The notes: a model not told the origin generated them from the letters alone. Positions 1 to 9,508 are shown, counted from the first letter of the stretch. The stretch is DNA of 61,100 nucleotides from an uncultured Anaerobutyricum sp. (GCF_934307085.1 NZ_CAKRCF010000015.1:1-61100), one strand, 5' to 3'. Numbers and translations are program-made.

Positions 1-117
1 TGGGAGATTTTGTCTGAATGAGGGCGGCGTAGCGGGCTACGTCAACTGAATGAAGGCAAAATATACCGCAAATTGGGACGTGCAGATTGCACGAATGATT
101 TTTCAAACACGCTCTAG
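1..117. mobile_element. MITE-like element, copy A (cut by window edge)
   Basis: This is the right-hand part of a short non-coding repeat that ends in the terminal motif TTTCAAACACGCTCTAG. The interior (ACGTCAACTGAATGAAGGCA, then AAATTGGG) is nearly the same as 13703-13867 and 15909-16067. The left end lies outside the window. No ORF of its own is seen. It abuts the long hairpin behind the penicillin-binding protein gene. Confidence 0.65.
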
Positions 118-170
118 AGACAGACACCGCTGAAAAGGAAGATATTGAGCTGAATTGTAGTTAATCTTCT

Positions 171-337
171 AAAGAAAAAAAGAATTTTTATAAGTTTGAT
201 TTTGTTCCGTTGCGCTAAACATTCCATTCTGCCCAGAAAAACAGGAACTTGGGAAAATGAGTCCCAAGTTCCTACGGTCAGAATTCCATAGCACAAAGTC
301 ACAAAATGCAATACTTATAAAAATTCTTTTTTTCTTT
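171..337. repeat. Long hairpin element at the 3' end of the penicillin-binding protein gene
   Basis: Perfect 25-bp arms at 171-195 and 313-337 flank a 117-nt tip. The tip has its own 11-bp stem (243-253 with 263-273, AGGAACTTGGG). Pairing partly continues inward from the outer arms, and the sequence GCACAAAGTCAC lies in the 3' half. The element begins 25 bp beyond the stop codon of the gene on the minus strand. It belongs to the hairpin family described in the findings. A role as terminator or 3'-end protector is inferred. Confidence 0.7.
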
Positions 338-361
338 ACCATAGTTTTCTTACAATGATGA

Positions 362-2677
362 TTATTCGCCATTATCGGGGGTTCCATTGTCTCCGTTATT
401 CCCGCCGTCGCCTCCATCGCTATTTCCTCCGTTATCCATTCCGGAGTCGTTATTATTATCGTCATTTCCATTGTTTCCACCGTTGCCATTATTACCGTCG
501 CCATAGCCATTGTTGTTGTTATTTCCGATATTATTGTTATCATCCGGATTATAATAATCCTGAGAAGTGTCAGGCTCTGTTGTATCAGAGGCTGTGTTAT
601 CTGCTGTTGTTTCGGTGGTGCTTTCAGTTGTGCTTTCGGTGTCGTCTTCGGTTGTTTCGGTGGTTGTTTCTGTTGTACTCTCGGTATCTCCTAAATAGGA
701 TTCAAATTCCTTGCGGGGTAGTCCCTGGTGAATCTTATTCATATAGTTTGTCCAAATACTTGCTGGATAGGTATTGCCCTTTAGGTTTTCTACAGATTTA
801 TATTTGTCCATTCCTACCCAGACTGCGGTCGTATAGTATGGTGTGTAGCCGCAGAGCCATCCGTCTACATAGTCGTTGGTTGTTCCCGTCTTACAGGCTG
901 CTGGCATATCTACGTCTAGCTGACAGACATGAGCGGTTCCTTCAGATTCTGTTACACAGCTTTGCAGTACGCTTGTCATCATTCTTGATGCACTGCTGGA
1001 GTAAACAGACTTTGTTGATGTGTCTTCCGGCACGATATCGTTGCCCTTTGCATCGGTAATTTTTATGATACAGTCCGGAGTACGATATTCTCCGTCATTT
1101 GCGATTGTCGCATAACCTGCTGCCATTTCTATTACTGTTGTTCCGTTTGTGAAACCGCCGATACAAAGTGTCTGATTATACTTGTAGTCCTTTTTATCAA
1201 GTCCTTTAAAATTCAAAGCCTCAAGGTACTTCATACAGCTACGTGCTCCCAGTTCTTCATATAGTCGGTAAGTTGCTACGTTGCTGGACTTCTCTACTGC
1301 TCTTCTTAAGGAAATCGCTCCGGAATAAGAGTAACCTGCATTGGATACTGCATCACTTCCAGTCATACGGCTGTCATCTAATGTACTGTCCGGGGTGTAA
1401 CCCCTTTCAAGTGCCGGTGTATATACAAGAATTGGCTTTATCGCACTTCCTGGCTGGCGGAAGCTCTGATATGCCCTGTTTAAACCGTAACCTTCCTGAT
1501 CTTCCTCTCGACCTCCTACAATGGCTGCTACCTTTCCAGTTGAGTTATCGATAGATACTGCTGCACCCTGTACTTTATAAACACCATCGTCTGTCTTTTC
1601 CGTAAACATGGAAAGCTGGGAAGATACAGAGTCCTGAAGCTGTTTTTGCTTCTCCATATCTATTGATGTATAGATACGGTAACCTGCAGAGTACAGACTC
1701 TTTTTGCAGGTGTTATACAGCTCATCGTATTCTTCATTATATTTTTCCTTTTCAGAATCACTGGCAAATGTCGTCTTAAATTCAAATCCCTGCTCTTTCA
1801 TCAAAGCTTCTGTCGCACATTTTAAAATGTAAGTTTCGGCATAGTCATTCGTTGTTGTCTCTTTCTTTGGCATAATTGTTATCTTTTCATCCAAAGATTT
1901 TTCATACTGACTCTGGCTTATATAGCCGTCCTCATACATATTTTTAAGGATACGGTCACGTCTTTTCAGTGTAGAATCCTTGTGTTTATATGGGTCATAG
2001 CGGTTTGGACTATTTGGTATGGAACACAAAAATGCTATCTGTGATATAGACAGATCCTTAGCTTCTTTGTTGAAATATGCCTCGGATGCCGATTCGATTC
2101 CGTAGTAACCATTTGCAAAATATACATTGTTCAGGTAAAATTCAAGAATTTCCTGTTTGGTATACTTTTGCTCTAGTGCTACTGCAATAAACATTTCTTT
2201 TATTTTACGGCTGTAAGTCTTTTCATAACCAAGAAATACGTTTCTTGCAAGCTGCTGTGTGATCGTACTCCCTCCCATGGTAATATTTCCGCGATTTAAA
2301 ACAAGAGAAACTCCTGCGCGTGCTATACCTTCAATATCAATTCCATGATGGGTAGTAAAATTCTTATCTTCTATCGAAATAATCGCGAGCTTTGCTGCAT
2401 CCGGAATATCCTCATAATCAAGATAGGAAACATCCTTCTCCTGTTTTAACTTCTTTATTTCATTCCCGTCTACATCATATACGAGAGAGGTCTGTTCTGC
2501 CTGAAATGTATCTTTGCTACTTTTTGCTACATCTTTCGTTGCCTCTTTATACATTGTAACTACAGGCATTCCCACCCTTTTCACTGCAATTACTCCAAGC
2601 ACACAGAAAGCCAGCACCAGACAGATTCCCCATATCTTAAGTACCCGCCATAATAATCCGTTACGTTTCTTATTCAT
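362..2677 (-). CDS. Class A penicillin-binding protein (bifunctional transglycosylase/transpeptidase)
   Basis: This enzyme would polymerise lipid II glycan strands and cross-link the peptides on the outer membrane face. One N-terminal membrane helix (about residues 13-32) precedes a GT51 glycosyltransferase domain. Its EDKNF motif carries catalytic Glu103, and GGSTITQQLARN follows. The transpeptidase domain shows all three motifs: S411-x-x-K414 (GSAIK), SSN at 464-466 and KTGT at 596. The start is the ATG at 2677 because GGAGG lies 8 bp upstream; the longer frame to 2692 has no such site. The last 105 residues or so are low complexity, first Thr/Glu repeats and then Asn/Gly/Asp, which is unusual and probably a disordered wall-spanning tail. 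A long hairpin follows the stop. Confidence 0.95.
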   Translation of the reverse strand: MNKKRNGLLWRVLKIWGICLVLAFCVLGVIAVKRVGMPVVTMYKEATKDVAKSSKDTFQAEQTSLVYDVDGNEIKKLKQEKDVSYLDYEDIPDAAKLAIISIEDKNFTTHHGIDIEGIARAGVSLVLNRGNITMGGSTITQQLARNVFLGYEKTYSRKIKEMFIAVALEQKYTKQEILEFYLNNVYFANGYYGIESASEAYFNKEAKDLSISQIAFLCSIPNSPNRYDPYKHKDSTLKRRDRILKNMYEDGYISQSQYEKSLDEKITIMPKKETTTNDYAETYILKCATEALMKEQGFEFKTTFASDSEKEKYNEEYDELYNTCKKSLYSAGYRIYTSIDMEKQKQLQDSVSSQLSMFTEKTDDGVYKVQGAAVSIDNSTGKVAAIVGGREEDQEGYGLNRAYQSFRQPGSAIKPILVYTPALERGYTPDSTLDDSRMTGSDAVSNAGYSYSGAISLRRAVEKSSNVATYRLYEELGARSCMKYLEALNFKGLDKKDYKYNQTLCIGGFTNGTTVIEMAAGYATIANDGEYRTPDCIIKITDAKGNDIVPEDTSTKSVYSSSASRMMTSVLQSCVTESEGTAHVCQLDVDMPAACKTGTTNDYVDGWLCGYTPYYTTAVWVGMDKYKSVENLKGNTYPASIWTNYMNKIHQGLPRKEFESYLGDTESTTETTTETTEDDTESTTESTTETTADNTASDTTEPDTSQDYYNPDDNNNIGNNNNNGYGDGNNGNGGNNGNDDNNNDSGMDNGGNSDGGDGGNNGDNGTPDNGE

Positions 2678-2874
2678 AGTATATACCTCCACGGTTTCGT
2701 GTCTTATATGTCTTATACAGATTTATTATACCATCTTTTCGTCATGTCTTTTCTTTATCTTTCCCCTTTTACAGAAATTTTTGCACGCTGTATCTATCCT
2801 TCCCTTTTCTTTTGCTTTATTTCTGGTTATAATCAGACTATCATTAAAGTATAACACAAAGAAATGGAGAGATT

Positions 2875-3639
2875 ATGAACTTAAAAAAATTATCTGGATA
2901 TCATTTAAAATATATAGCACTTTTTTCGATGCTGCTTGACCATATCGGAGTTATTTATCAGTCCTACCTCTCCAAAATGGCTTATTTTCTTCTTAGAGCA
3001 GTGGGACGTCTTTCCTTTCCCCTTTTTTGTTTTATCCTTATAGAAGGATTCTTTCATACAAAAAATCGAAAAAAATACCAGGTAAGACTGCTTATTTTCG
3101 CCCTTTTATCAGAGATTCCCTATGATTTGGCATTCCAGTATTTACCTGCAGATACCCTCGACTCTCTCCTGCATTCACAACAACTACCCCTTAGAACATT
3201 CTCATCTGCTTTTCAAGAACAAAATGTACTATTCACCTTGTTTTTAGGCTTCACCGCTATGATCTTTATGGAAAATGTATCACAATACCGCCGAAATATT
3301 TTCTATAAAAATATCGATATTCTCATCATTTTTTGCTGTCTCAGTGAAGTTTTCCAGACGGACTGCGGGGCTGCCGGCATTTTATGTATCTTTTTCTTTT
3401 ATTCCATTTATAAAAAAAGAGGAACCTGTACCCACTTGCCAATCAAATCAGGACTTATTGGGACTTTGCCCGCTGCATTACCACTACTGACATATGTCTC
3501 ACCATTCCCGGTACAGGTATTTGCATTGGCAGACAGCTTGATTCTACACTGCTACAGCGGAGAAAAGGGACGCGGGTGGAAGTACTTCTTCTATTTATTT
3601 TATCCCTTACATTTGCTAATTTTGTATTTGTTGGAGTGA
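2875..3639 (+). CDS. TraX-family membrane protein
   Basis: This 254-residue polytopic membrane protein has several hydrophobic segments. Its start (LSGYHLKYIALFSMLLDHIG, then RLSFPLFCFILIEGFFHTKN) is typical of the TraX family, whose founder acetylates F-pilin. Chromosomal Firmicutes members occur without conjugation genes and may be acyltransferases of unknown substrate. No conjugation gene is seen nearby. The ATG follows GGAGAG. It runs divergently from the penicillin-binding protein gene and converges on the 850-residue protein gene. The family call is firm; the function is not known. Confidence 0.8.
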   Translation: MNLKKLSGYHLKYIALFSMLLDHIGVIYQSYLSKMAYFLLRAVGRLSFPLFCFILIEGFFHTKNRKKYQVRLLIFALLSEIPYDLAFQYLPADTLDSLLHSQQLPLRTFSSAFQEQNVLFTLFLGFTAMIFMENVSQYRRNIFYKNIDILIIFCCLSEVFQTDCGAAGILCIFFFYSIYKKRGTCTHLPIKSGLIGTLPAALPLLTYVSPFPVQVFALADSLILHCYSGEKGRGWKYFFYLFYPLHLLILYLLE

Positions 3640-4022
3640 AAAAACAGATGAACCATAGAATACCTGTAATTGAAGAAGTATAACCGCAAAGTCTCCACCT
3701 TCCATCCACTTCACCCACACAAATATAAAAAGCAGGGAGCAATGTCTTTCTCTTATCAATCCACGAATTTAGAAAGTTAAGCAGGAATCCTTGGTAATTC
3801 AATTGCCGAGTACTTCACCAAAGTCAGAACTCCCGAAGTCCATCGTAGAAAAATTACTTTGCAGATTGACAGAAATAATTGAATAAAATAAGACCATCAA
3901 AAGGTATTGATTTTGCGACTTTTGTGTTTTTTACAACGGAGTCAAAATCAATACCTTTGAGGGGCATGGTTCTATTTAATTATTTCCAGGAGCAAATTCA
4001 CATATGAGGGTCGTCTGTCTTT
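3640..4022. other. Convergent intergenic region with hairpin and boundary motifs
   Basis: No gene is seen in these 383 bp between two converging genes. The region opens with ACAGATGAACC, close to the ACAGACGAACC boundary of the hairpin family, and closes with GGTCGTCTGTC at about 4008-4018. Between them are CCAAAGTCAGAACT (about 3814) and the hairpin at 3898-3960. It may be two nested or decayed copies of the same element. Confidence 0.5.
3898..3960. repeat. Long hairpin element between convergent genes
   Basis: Perfect arms of about 18 bp (AAAAGGTATTGATTTTG against CAAAATCAATACCTTT) enclose a short tip. The tip contains GACTTTTGTG and ACAACGGAGTC, which resemble the tips of other copies. 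It lies between the TraX-like gene and the 850-residue protein gene and could terminate both. Confidence 0.65.
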
Positions 4023-6575
4023 CTACTCCGCCAAATAAGAGTAGAATACCTTCCCTGCCTTTTCTAATCTGCTCGTTATCTCGTTTCTTCCTCCGGCGGT
4101 AGATTGACCGGTTACAGGATCAAGATATCGTATTTTGGTTGCATTATAACTCATTACAATGACATAGCGGTTACTGTTTAACTTGGCAAGTATCGGACTT
4201 CCCTGACTGACATAGTAGAGAATCTCGTCTACACTGCAGCCTGTGAGATTGCGTGTTGTATGACCGCTATATTTTTTCATAAGTTCTGCAACGCTGCCTT
4301 TTCCGATGTCTATGGAAGATGGAGAAATGTCTTTTCCGTTAACCGCTGCTATCATTGAAAGACAGCCTGCAAGAGACCTATCATCTGATTTAACTTTTAC
4401 AACACTATCCATACCTGCTACCTGGGCATAGTCTGCATAAATACACTTCCACAGGATATTTTCCTTGCTGTCAATTACATTACCTCGTTCTTCATAGGCA
4501 CGTGTTATCGCTTCTGTAAGATTTGTATACACTGCTTTTTGTGTTCCGGATGCGTAAACAAAATACTGTTCTACCTTTTCACCACTGTTAGAAAGTTTCA
4601 GTGTTACATCGTCTTCATTGACCCTTATCTTTGTTAACAAAAGGTCTGGAACTACCTGAATATATACATAATTCGGGAACTTGAGATAAAGCTGTGTCCA
4701 GTATGTTTCCGTATACTTGGAAGTGAGTGTTACTGCATCAGATTCCTCTTCTTCTTTATAGCGAATATAGTCTTTTGCTCCTGTTTTACGTATTCTGTTT
4801 CCTGTTTTTTTACCAAGAGACATTTCAAGAACACTTCCTTTAATCTGCGTGGACATGATATAACGTCCCGCCTTCTGATACTCTTTAATTGTCTTTCCAT
4901 CAATATTTACAATATGAATCTTTGTAATTGGGAAGTTTATTGTTCCATTACTACTTTTTGATACGTTAACTGCGTTTGCTTCTCCGTAAATAAAGTCATT
5001 TGACAAAAAGCCGATTGCACGAATCCTTTTATTGGAATTACAAGTAAAATTCTGCTTCTTTCCTGATTCAAGATCAATCATCTCTATTTCACGGTTTTTA
5101 TAGATATTTTGGTCTTTTTCTATCGCAATAATGCTCTGATTTTTAGATGCGGTAAGACTTTCATTGACAAGTCCTGATTCTAATATTTTATCAGATTTTT
5201 TTTCTAAATTAATTTCATGCAGGTCTCCCTCTAAAATGCAATAGAAAACAGATTTGGAATTTAAGTAGGAGAACTTCTCTAAATCTTCCTTCATGCTGTC
5301 ATATGGCAAAGAAGTAGAAAGGAAGGAAAGTTCTTCATTACAGTTTGTTTTCGCATCATACTTCATAATCTGGATTCCATTCATTCCCTCATGTCTGCCG
5401 CGGTTGATGTATCCGTAAACAAGATAATAGATATTTCCCTTATTATCCATGCTTAACAGCTTAATTCCGTGATTGTCAGTTGCATTTCGCATATCTGTCA
5501 AACTTTCAGAAGCAAAACTATATACCTTATATATATCTGAGGACTGATAATCGTAATACCATAACTGTCCTTCTACTGCAAAACAAACTTTATATCCTTT
5601 GTCTGAATAAATATAATTTATATTTTTCTCATTCTGTATTCCAAGGCTGATCAGATTATTAGCAGAATCGATAATAGACTCATTATAGTAAGCATCCATT
5701 GTTCTTTCATAGTCTAAAAGATACATTCTCTCTGCGGAATATCTGAGCTTATATGTCTCACTCAAATCATAGTACTGCACAACGCCATCACTGATTTCTG
5801 TAGAAAGTATCGTATCTACTCGAATAACAGTGTAAGTATTATTCATTTCCTGTAAAGTAATTCTGGGCTTCGTTTCCTGCTTTACTTCCATATTTCCAAA
5901 AGATACGGCTTCACTCCCAGAATGAATACTTACTGATTCTAAGTTATCATCTATCGTATCAGCTGAAGTCTCAAGATAACTTGCATTCTCTTCCATTGTT
6001 CCCTTACTGAATAAATTATTGTGGAACTTCAAAACATAGGCAAGATAATCATCCAGATGATATCCTGAACCACTTTGTACTTTTGTGTAAAAATAAATTC
6101 TCGTTTTATTATCAAGTCTTACGGACAACTTCAGATAATAGACTTTGTTCTCTGATAATGTATTTTTAAATGTCAGCGTTCCCAGTTTAATATTTTTCTT
6201 TTTATTTTTTGTAAGCCGATTCAGCGTCCCTGTTTCTGTTGGCTTATCTGGTGTTTTTTCAAAAAGGGTATACTGTATTGCTGTAATATCATAATCGTAA
6301 TCATGCAGCTTTAAAATAAGCGCATTTTTATTGTTAGTAAGCGTAATCTGATTACGCACCAGTGACAAATCAATATCCTCTTTATAACCTGCCATAAGGT
6401 TATAACTGCTTGTATCATTTCCGATTTCAAGTACAGGATAGGATGGGTTCGCAAGTTCTGCTACTGCACTTCCTTTTTCCATGCTGATACGATTATTAAA
6501 AAATACCAACGCTCCAACAAAGCACAGTACTGCTACCACAATATGCAGAATGATCAGCTGTATATTTTTATTCAT
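4023..6575 (-). CDS. Exported protein with decayed C39-peptidase-like C-terminus
   Basis: No function is recognised. Residues about 8-28 form one membrane anchor or uncleaved signal. About 650 residues of beta-rich, extracellular-looking sequence follow (many Tyr/Asn/Asp and short repeats such as YYDYQSSDIYKVYSF). The last 140 residues resemble a papain-like C39 domain (SLAGCLSMIAAVNG, then QGSPILAKLN, NRYVIVMSYN and YLDPVTG). The position usually held by the catalytic His is Arg, and the Cys is displaced, so it is probably not a working protease. The start ATG at 6573-6575 overlaps the methyltransferase gene end by 8 bp and uses GGAGG inside it, implying translational coupling. A bacteriocin-processing or surface-binding role would be speculation. 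Confidence 0.7.
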   Translation of the reverse strand: MNKNIQLIILHIVVAVLCFVGALVFFNNRISMEKGSAVAELANPSYPVLEIGNDTSSYNLMAGYKEDIDLSLVRNQITLTNNKNALILKLHDYDYDITAIQYTLFEKTPDKPTETGTLNRLTKNKKKNIKLGTLTFKNTLSENKVYYLKLSVRLDNKTRIYFYTKVQSGSGYHLDDYLAYVLKFHNNLFSKGTMEENASYLETSADTIDDNLESVSIHSGSEAVSFGNMEVKQETKPRITLQEMNNTYTVIRVDTILSTEISDGVVQYYDLSETYKLRYSAERMYLLDYERTMDAYYNESIIDSANNLISLGIQNEKNINYIYSDKGYKVCFAVEGQLWYYDYQSSDIYKVYSFASESLTDMRNATDNHGIKLLSMDNKGNIYYLVYGYINRGRHEGMNGIQIMKYDAKTNCNEELSFLSTSLPYDSMKEDLEKFSYLNSKSVFYCILEGDLHEINLEKKSDKILESGLVNESLTASKNQSIIAIEKDQNIYKNREIEMIDLESGKKQNFTCNSNKRIRAIGFLSNDFIYGEANAVNVSKSSNGTINFPITKIHIVNIDGKTIKEYQKAGRYIMSTQIKGSVLEMSLGKKTGNRIRKTGAKDYIRYKEEEESDAVTLTSKYTETYWTQLYLKFPNYVYIQVVPDLLLTKIRVNEDDVTLKLSNSGEKVEQYFVYASGTQKAVYTNLTEAITRAYEERGNVIDSKENILWKCIYADYAQVAGMDSVVKVKSDDRSLAGCLSMIAAVNGKDISPSSIDIGKGSVAELMKKYSGHTTRNLTGCSVDEILYYVSQGSPILAKLNSNRYVIVMSYNATKIRYLDPVTGQSTAGGRNEITSRLEKAGKVFYSYLAE

Positions 6576-7761
6576 TTTTCAGTCCTCCTTCTTCCTGAAG
6601 AAGCTTCCACAAAGTAGGCATAAATCCAAATTCTTTACAGAATGTGTCTACCTGCTCCTGTGCTTTTCCCTTCTTTTTATCTGATATTTTTTTTCGGTTT
6701 ACTGCACGAATTAAAAGATTTTTCGGAGTATGTTCCATATCGATAAATTCAAGAATCTGTGTATCATATCCCTGTTCTTCTAATATTTTTGCACGAATGC
6801 CATCTGTCGCAAGGGCACAAAAACGTTCCTTTAAAATTCCATAATCCGTTATTGGCTCAAACTCTGATACAGAAATCTGTTTATTTAATTCATGCTGGCA
6901 ACATGGAACAGATAAAATAACGGATGCACCCCAGCGCAATGCTTTATACAGGGCATAATCCGTTGCCGTGTCACAGGCATGTAACGTCACAACCATATCT
7001 ACTTGTGTTACACCTTCAAATTCTTCGATAGAACCTTCATAAAACTTCAGTTTATCATAGCCATATTTTGCAGCAAGACGGCTGCAGTTCTTTATAACAT
7101 CTTTCTTTAAATCCAACCCAATAATTCGGATATCATATTCTTTTAACTCTTTTAAATAATAGTACATGGCAAATGTCAGATAGGACTTACCACAGCCAAA
7201 ATCAAGAATCGTAATTTCTCTGTCCTGTGGCAAATGTGGCAAAACATCCTCAATAAATTCAAGGAAACGATTAATCTGGCGATACTTATCATACTTTGTC
7301 CGGACAATTTTTCCCTCTGCTGTCATAACTCCTAAATCTTTTAAAAACGGGACAACCGTTCCTTCCGGTAAAATATATTTCTTTGTGCGGTTATGCAGCA
7401 AATGGCTCTTATCAGATGACCTTTTAGCCTTCACCTGATTATTCTGCTTCTTTACTTTAATCGCTGCCTTTCCTTTTTTGTTGATAAGAGCCGTCAGTTC
7501 ATTGGCAACTGTCTGTAACTGTACCTGCTTATAAAGAGGTAAGACCTGTTCAATCTGCTCCATCAACTCTTTTTTATTTAAATTCTTGTGAAAAACCTGC
7601 GTCTTCGTATATGCCGCACTCTGAAATACGAGTTTGTCCTTTACAAGAATCGGACGGATATTGTATTTTTTAATTTCTTCTGCCTTTCTTGGGTTACTTA
7701 TTGTAAGAAGAAGCATCTCTTCATTTAAATTTTCTTTAATCTTTGTGAGTAAAAACTCCAT
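6568..7761 (-). CDS. SAM-dependent methyltransferase, METTL25/Methyltransf_32 type
   Basis: Residues about 165-310 form a class I methyltransferase fold. Motif I is ILDFGCGKSYLTF, an acidic loop follows in IIGLDLKKDVI, then VVTLHACDTATDYAL and the characteristic SVPCCQHELN. These match the Methyltransf_32 family. The substrate is unknown; rRNA, tRNA or protein are all possible. The N-terminal third is basic and may bind RNA. The ATG at 7761 is preferred over 7767 because AGGAG stands 7 bp upstream of the former and almost touches the latter. It forms an operon with the downstream exported protein gene. Confidence 0.8.
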   Translation of the reverse strand: MEFLLTKIKENLNEEMLLLTISNPRKAEEIKKYNIRPILVKDKLVFQSAAYTKTQVFHKNLNKKELMEQIEQVLPLYKQVQLQTVANELTALINKKGKAAIKVKKQNNQVKAKRSSDKSHLLHNRTKKYILPEGTVVPFLKDLGVMTAEGKIVRTKYDKYRQINRFLEFIEDVLPHLPQDREITILDFGCGKSYLTFAMYYYLKELKEYDIRIIGLDLKKDVIKNCSRLAAKYGYDKLKFYEGSIEEFEGVTQVDMVVTLHACDTATDYALYKALRWGASVILSVPCCQHELNKQISVSEFEPITDYGILKERFCALATDGIRAKILEEQGYDTQILEFIDMEHTPKNLLIRAVNRKKISDKKKGKAQEQVDTFCKEFGFMPTLWKLLQEEGGLKNE

Positions 7762-7834
7762 AATCATTCTCCTATTGGGGAAAAGTACTGTACGCTCTTC
7801 CCCTTGTCTGTTTATTCAATCCATAATCACTAAA

Positions 7835-8431
7835 TCAGTATTTTGAAAATACTCTTTGTCTTCGATAGTATCGCTGCCTGCGGTAATTTATGTTCCAATG
7901 TAACATAACATGTATCAATGTACGAAACGGTGTATTGCTGTCACGCAGGCTCTCTTCCACAAAATATGGATTTCTTATTACCGTTTCATCATCTGCCTGC
8001 ATTGTTTCCTGCTGCTCACGATACTTCAACTTATCATACACCATATCCACAATTTTTAAAATAGTCACCTTATCTGGGTATTCTGAATAAATAGGACTTC
8101 CTGTATATTCATACTGATCAAGCAATGCATCTGTAACCACCCATACCTCTCTTGCTATCAATGGCAAAAGCTGAATAAGATATTCATAGTCTTTCCAGTA
8201 TTGCTGTTCTTCCTGCTGAAGCTGTTCTGGAGGAAGAAGCTTATCTATATTGCTGATATTCTGATTATTGTGGCCTGCTATTGGATTACTGTTTGGCATT
8301 GCATTATTATTTGTCGTTGTGCTGCTACCTGGCATTGCACCACTACTGTTATTTTCCGCACTATTCTGACAAGCCATCATTTCACGAAATCCCGGAAGCC
8401 ATTCAAAATTAAAATCATCTTTTTTATTCAT
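7835..8431 (-). CDS. Hypothetical protein, Asn/Ser-rich N-terminus and basic tail
   Basis: This 198-residue protein is not recognised. Residues 20-60 are Asn/Ser/Gly-rich and look disordered. The middle (about 70-170) is helical and acidic with many Gln/Glu/Tyr, and the protein ends in repeated RRQR motifs. There is no signal peptide or membrane segment. The start ATG and its AGGAAA site are buried in a predicted hairpin (8429-8490), so translation may be regulated. It is upstream of and co-oriented with the methyltransferase gene. Confidence 0.6.
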   Translation of the reverse strand: MNKKDDFNFEWLPGFREMMACQNSAENNSSGAMPGSSTTTNNNAMPNSNPIAGHNNQNISNIDKLLPPEQLQQEEQQYWKDYEYLIQLLPLIAREVWVVTDALLDQYEYTGSPIYSEYPDKVTILKIVDMVYDKLKYREQQETMQADDETVIRNPYFVEESLRDSNTPFRTLIHVMLHWNINYRRQRYYRRQRVFSKY

Positions 8432-8490
8432 ATCAATATTTCCTGCCTTCGCACAGTTTTATTTATCATATGCAAGAAATATTGATATTG
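8429..8490 (-). promoter_or_regulatory. 5'UTR hairpin covering RBS and start codon
   Basis: On the minus-strand transcript, CAATATCAATATTTCTTGC (8490-8472) can pair along its whole length with GCAGGAAATATTGATATG (8446-8429), with one G-U pair. The 25-nt loop lies between them. The second arm is the ribosome site and ATG of the downstream gene, so the fold would hide both. This suggests a thermometer, an antisense-like switch or another form of translational control. Confidence 0.55.
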
Positions 8491-8652
8491 TTCAATAGCT
8501 AAAGCTAAAAATATAGTATAAAAAGATGCTTTACAAATATACCAAACAAAATATAACATCTCAGTTTTCTTACCCTAATTCAAATCTTACTATAGCTATA
8601 TTTTTATTTTCTATATTCGGAACAATACAGGAACTATCGGTAATTATAAAAT

Positions 8653-9297
8653 TTATTTAATATAATTAATTACTTTATTCAGGTCTTCAACTACCGCTAC
8701 ACACTTTTCCTGTTGTTCTTCTGGAATTGGAAGCAGGTCTGGTATATTAATTACAGAAAAATTTCCTGCAAGCGCTGCCTGTACCCCGTTGGCAGAGTCT
8801 TCTAATACAAGCGTTTCTTCTGTTTTTATATTTAATTGCTTGCAGATTTCTAAAAAGATATCTGGATATGGCTTTCCTCTTTTTACTTCCTTTGAAGAAA
8901 GCACCGTATCAAAATATGGAGTAAGTCCGGTTCTTTCTAAATACTCCTTAATTACTTCTGTATCTGAACCACTCGCAACAGCTGCAAGCAACTCTTTTTC
9001 TTTTACTACTTTTAATAATTGTCTAAGTCCTGCTTTTTCAGGAACACCTTCCTTGCGGATAATCTGTTTTGCCCGTTGTCCAACTTTTTTGTAAATGCCT
9101 TCTGCATCGACATTTTCTCCATAATAGCTATAATATTTCTTCTGGATATCTCTTGCATTCATTCCTAAAAAGCCTGTAAACTGCTCGAAGGTTGGTTCAT
9201 ATCCCTCCTCTTTTACAATTTCAGTAAATGCTCTGTAGTTTACCTGCTCTGTGGCAAACATTAATCCATCCATATCAAAAATAACCAACTTTAACAT
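8653..9297 (-). CDS. HAD-family phosphatase, beta-phosphoglucomutase-like
   Basis: This 214-residue protein has HAD motif I near its start (VIFDMDGLMF, nucleophile and acid Asp), motif II in VASGSDTE, and motifs III/IV in KRGKPYPDIFLE and VLEDSANGVQAA. The helical cap after motif I is of the beta-phosphoglucomutase/sugar-phosphatase type. The likely substrate is a small sugar phosphate, which cannot be fixed from sequence. The ATG at 9297 is chosen because AGAGG lies 5 bp upstream; the in-frame upstream Met at 9312 has none. It stands alone on the minus strand. Confidence 0.88.
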   Translation of the reverse strand: MLKLVIFDMDGLMFATEQVNYRAFTEIVKEEGYEPTFEQFTGFLGMNARDIQKKYYSYYGENVDAEGIYKKVGQRAKQIIRKEGVPEKAGLRQLLKVVKEKELLAAVASGSDTEVIKEYLERTGLTPYFDTVLSSKEVKRGKPYPDIFLEICKQLNIKTEETLVLEDSANGVQAALAGNFSVINIPDLLPIPEEQQEKCVAVVEDLNKVINYIK

Positions 9298-9476
9298 AAA
9301 TACCTCTGTCACTTTTTATATTTTTTAATCTTAAATTCGTAAAGAGCCTACACACAAACTGTATACTAACAAATTCTTCTATGGTTGTATAAGTATGAAA
9401 TATACTCCTTGAATTTTAAGACTGTCCCTATTCAACATATTCTTATTAGGTTACATCCTATCATAACATAAATAAC

Positions 9477-9508
9477 AGAAAGGAACTACCTTATGGCAGT
9501 CCCTTTCT
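9477..9508 (-). terminator. Terminator after the SpaA-like surface protein gene
   Basis: An almost perfect stem of 14 bp (AGAAAGGGACTGCC against GGTAGTTCCTTTCT) with a 4-nt loop lies 24 bp past the stop of the minus-strand gene. The T-run is weak (GTTATTT). Confidence 0.6.

Noticed and set aside
169..543. Minus-strand frame overlapping the end of the penicillin-binding protein gene
   Set aside because: It reads the Asn/Gly/Asp-repeat region in another phase (Met/Thr/Ile repeats) and runs through the hairpin; a shadow of repetitive DNA.
355..1059. 234-codon plus-strand frame opposite the penicillin-binding protein gene
   Set aside because: It is the antisense of the low-complexity tail and transpeptidase domain, is extremely Tyr/Arg/Cys-rich and has no credible start.
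2875..3639. TraX-like gene as evidence of a conjugative element
   Set aside because: No relaxase, coupling protein or type IV secretion gene is present in the window; chromosomal TraX-like proteins are common in Firmicutes.
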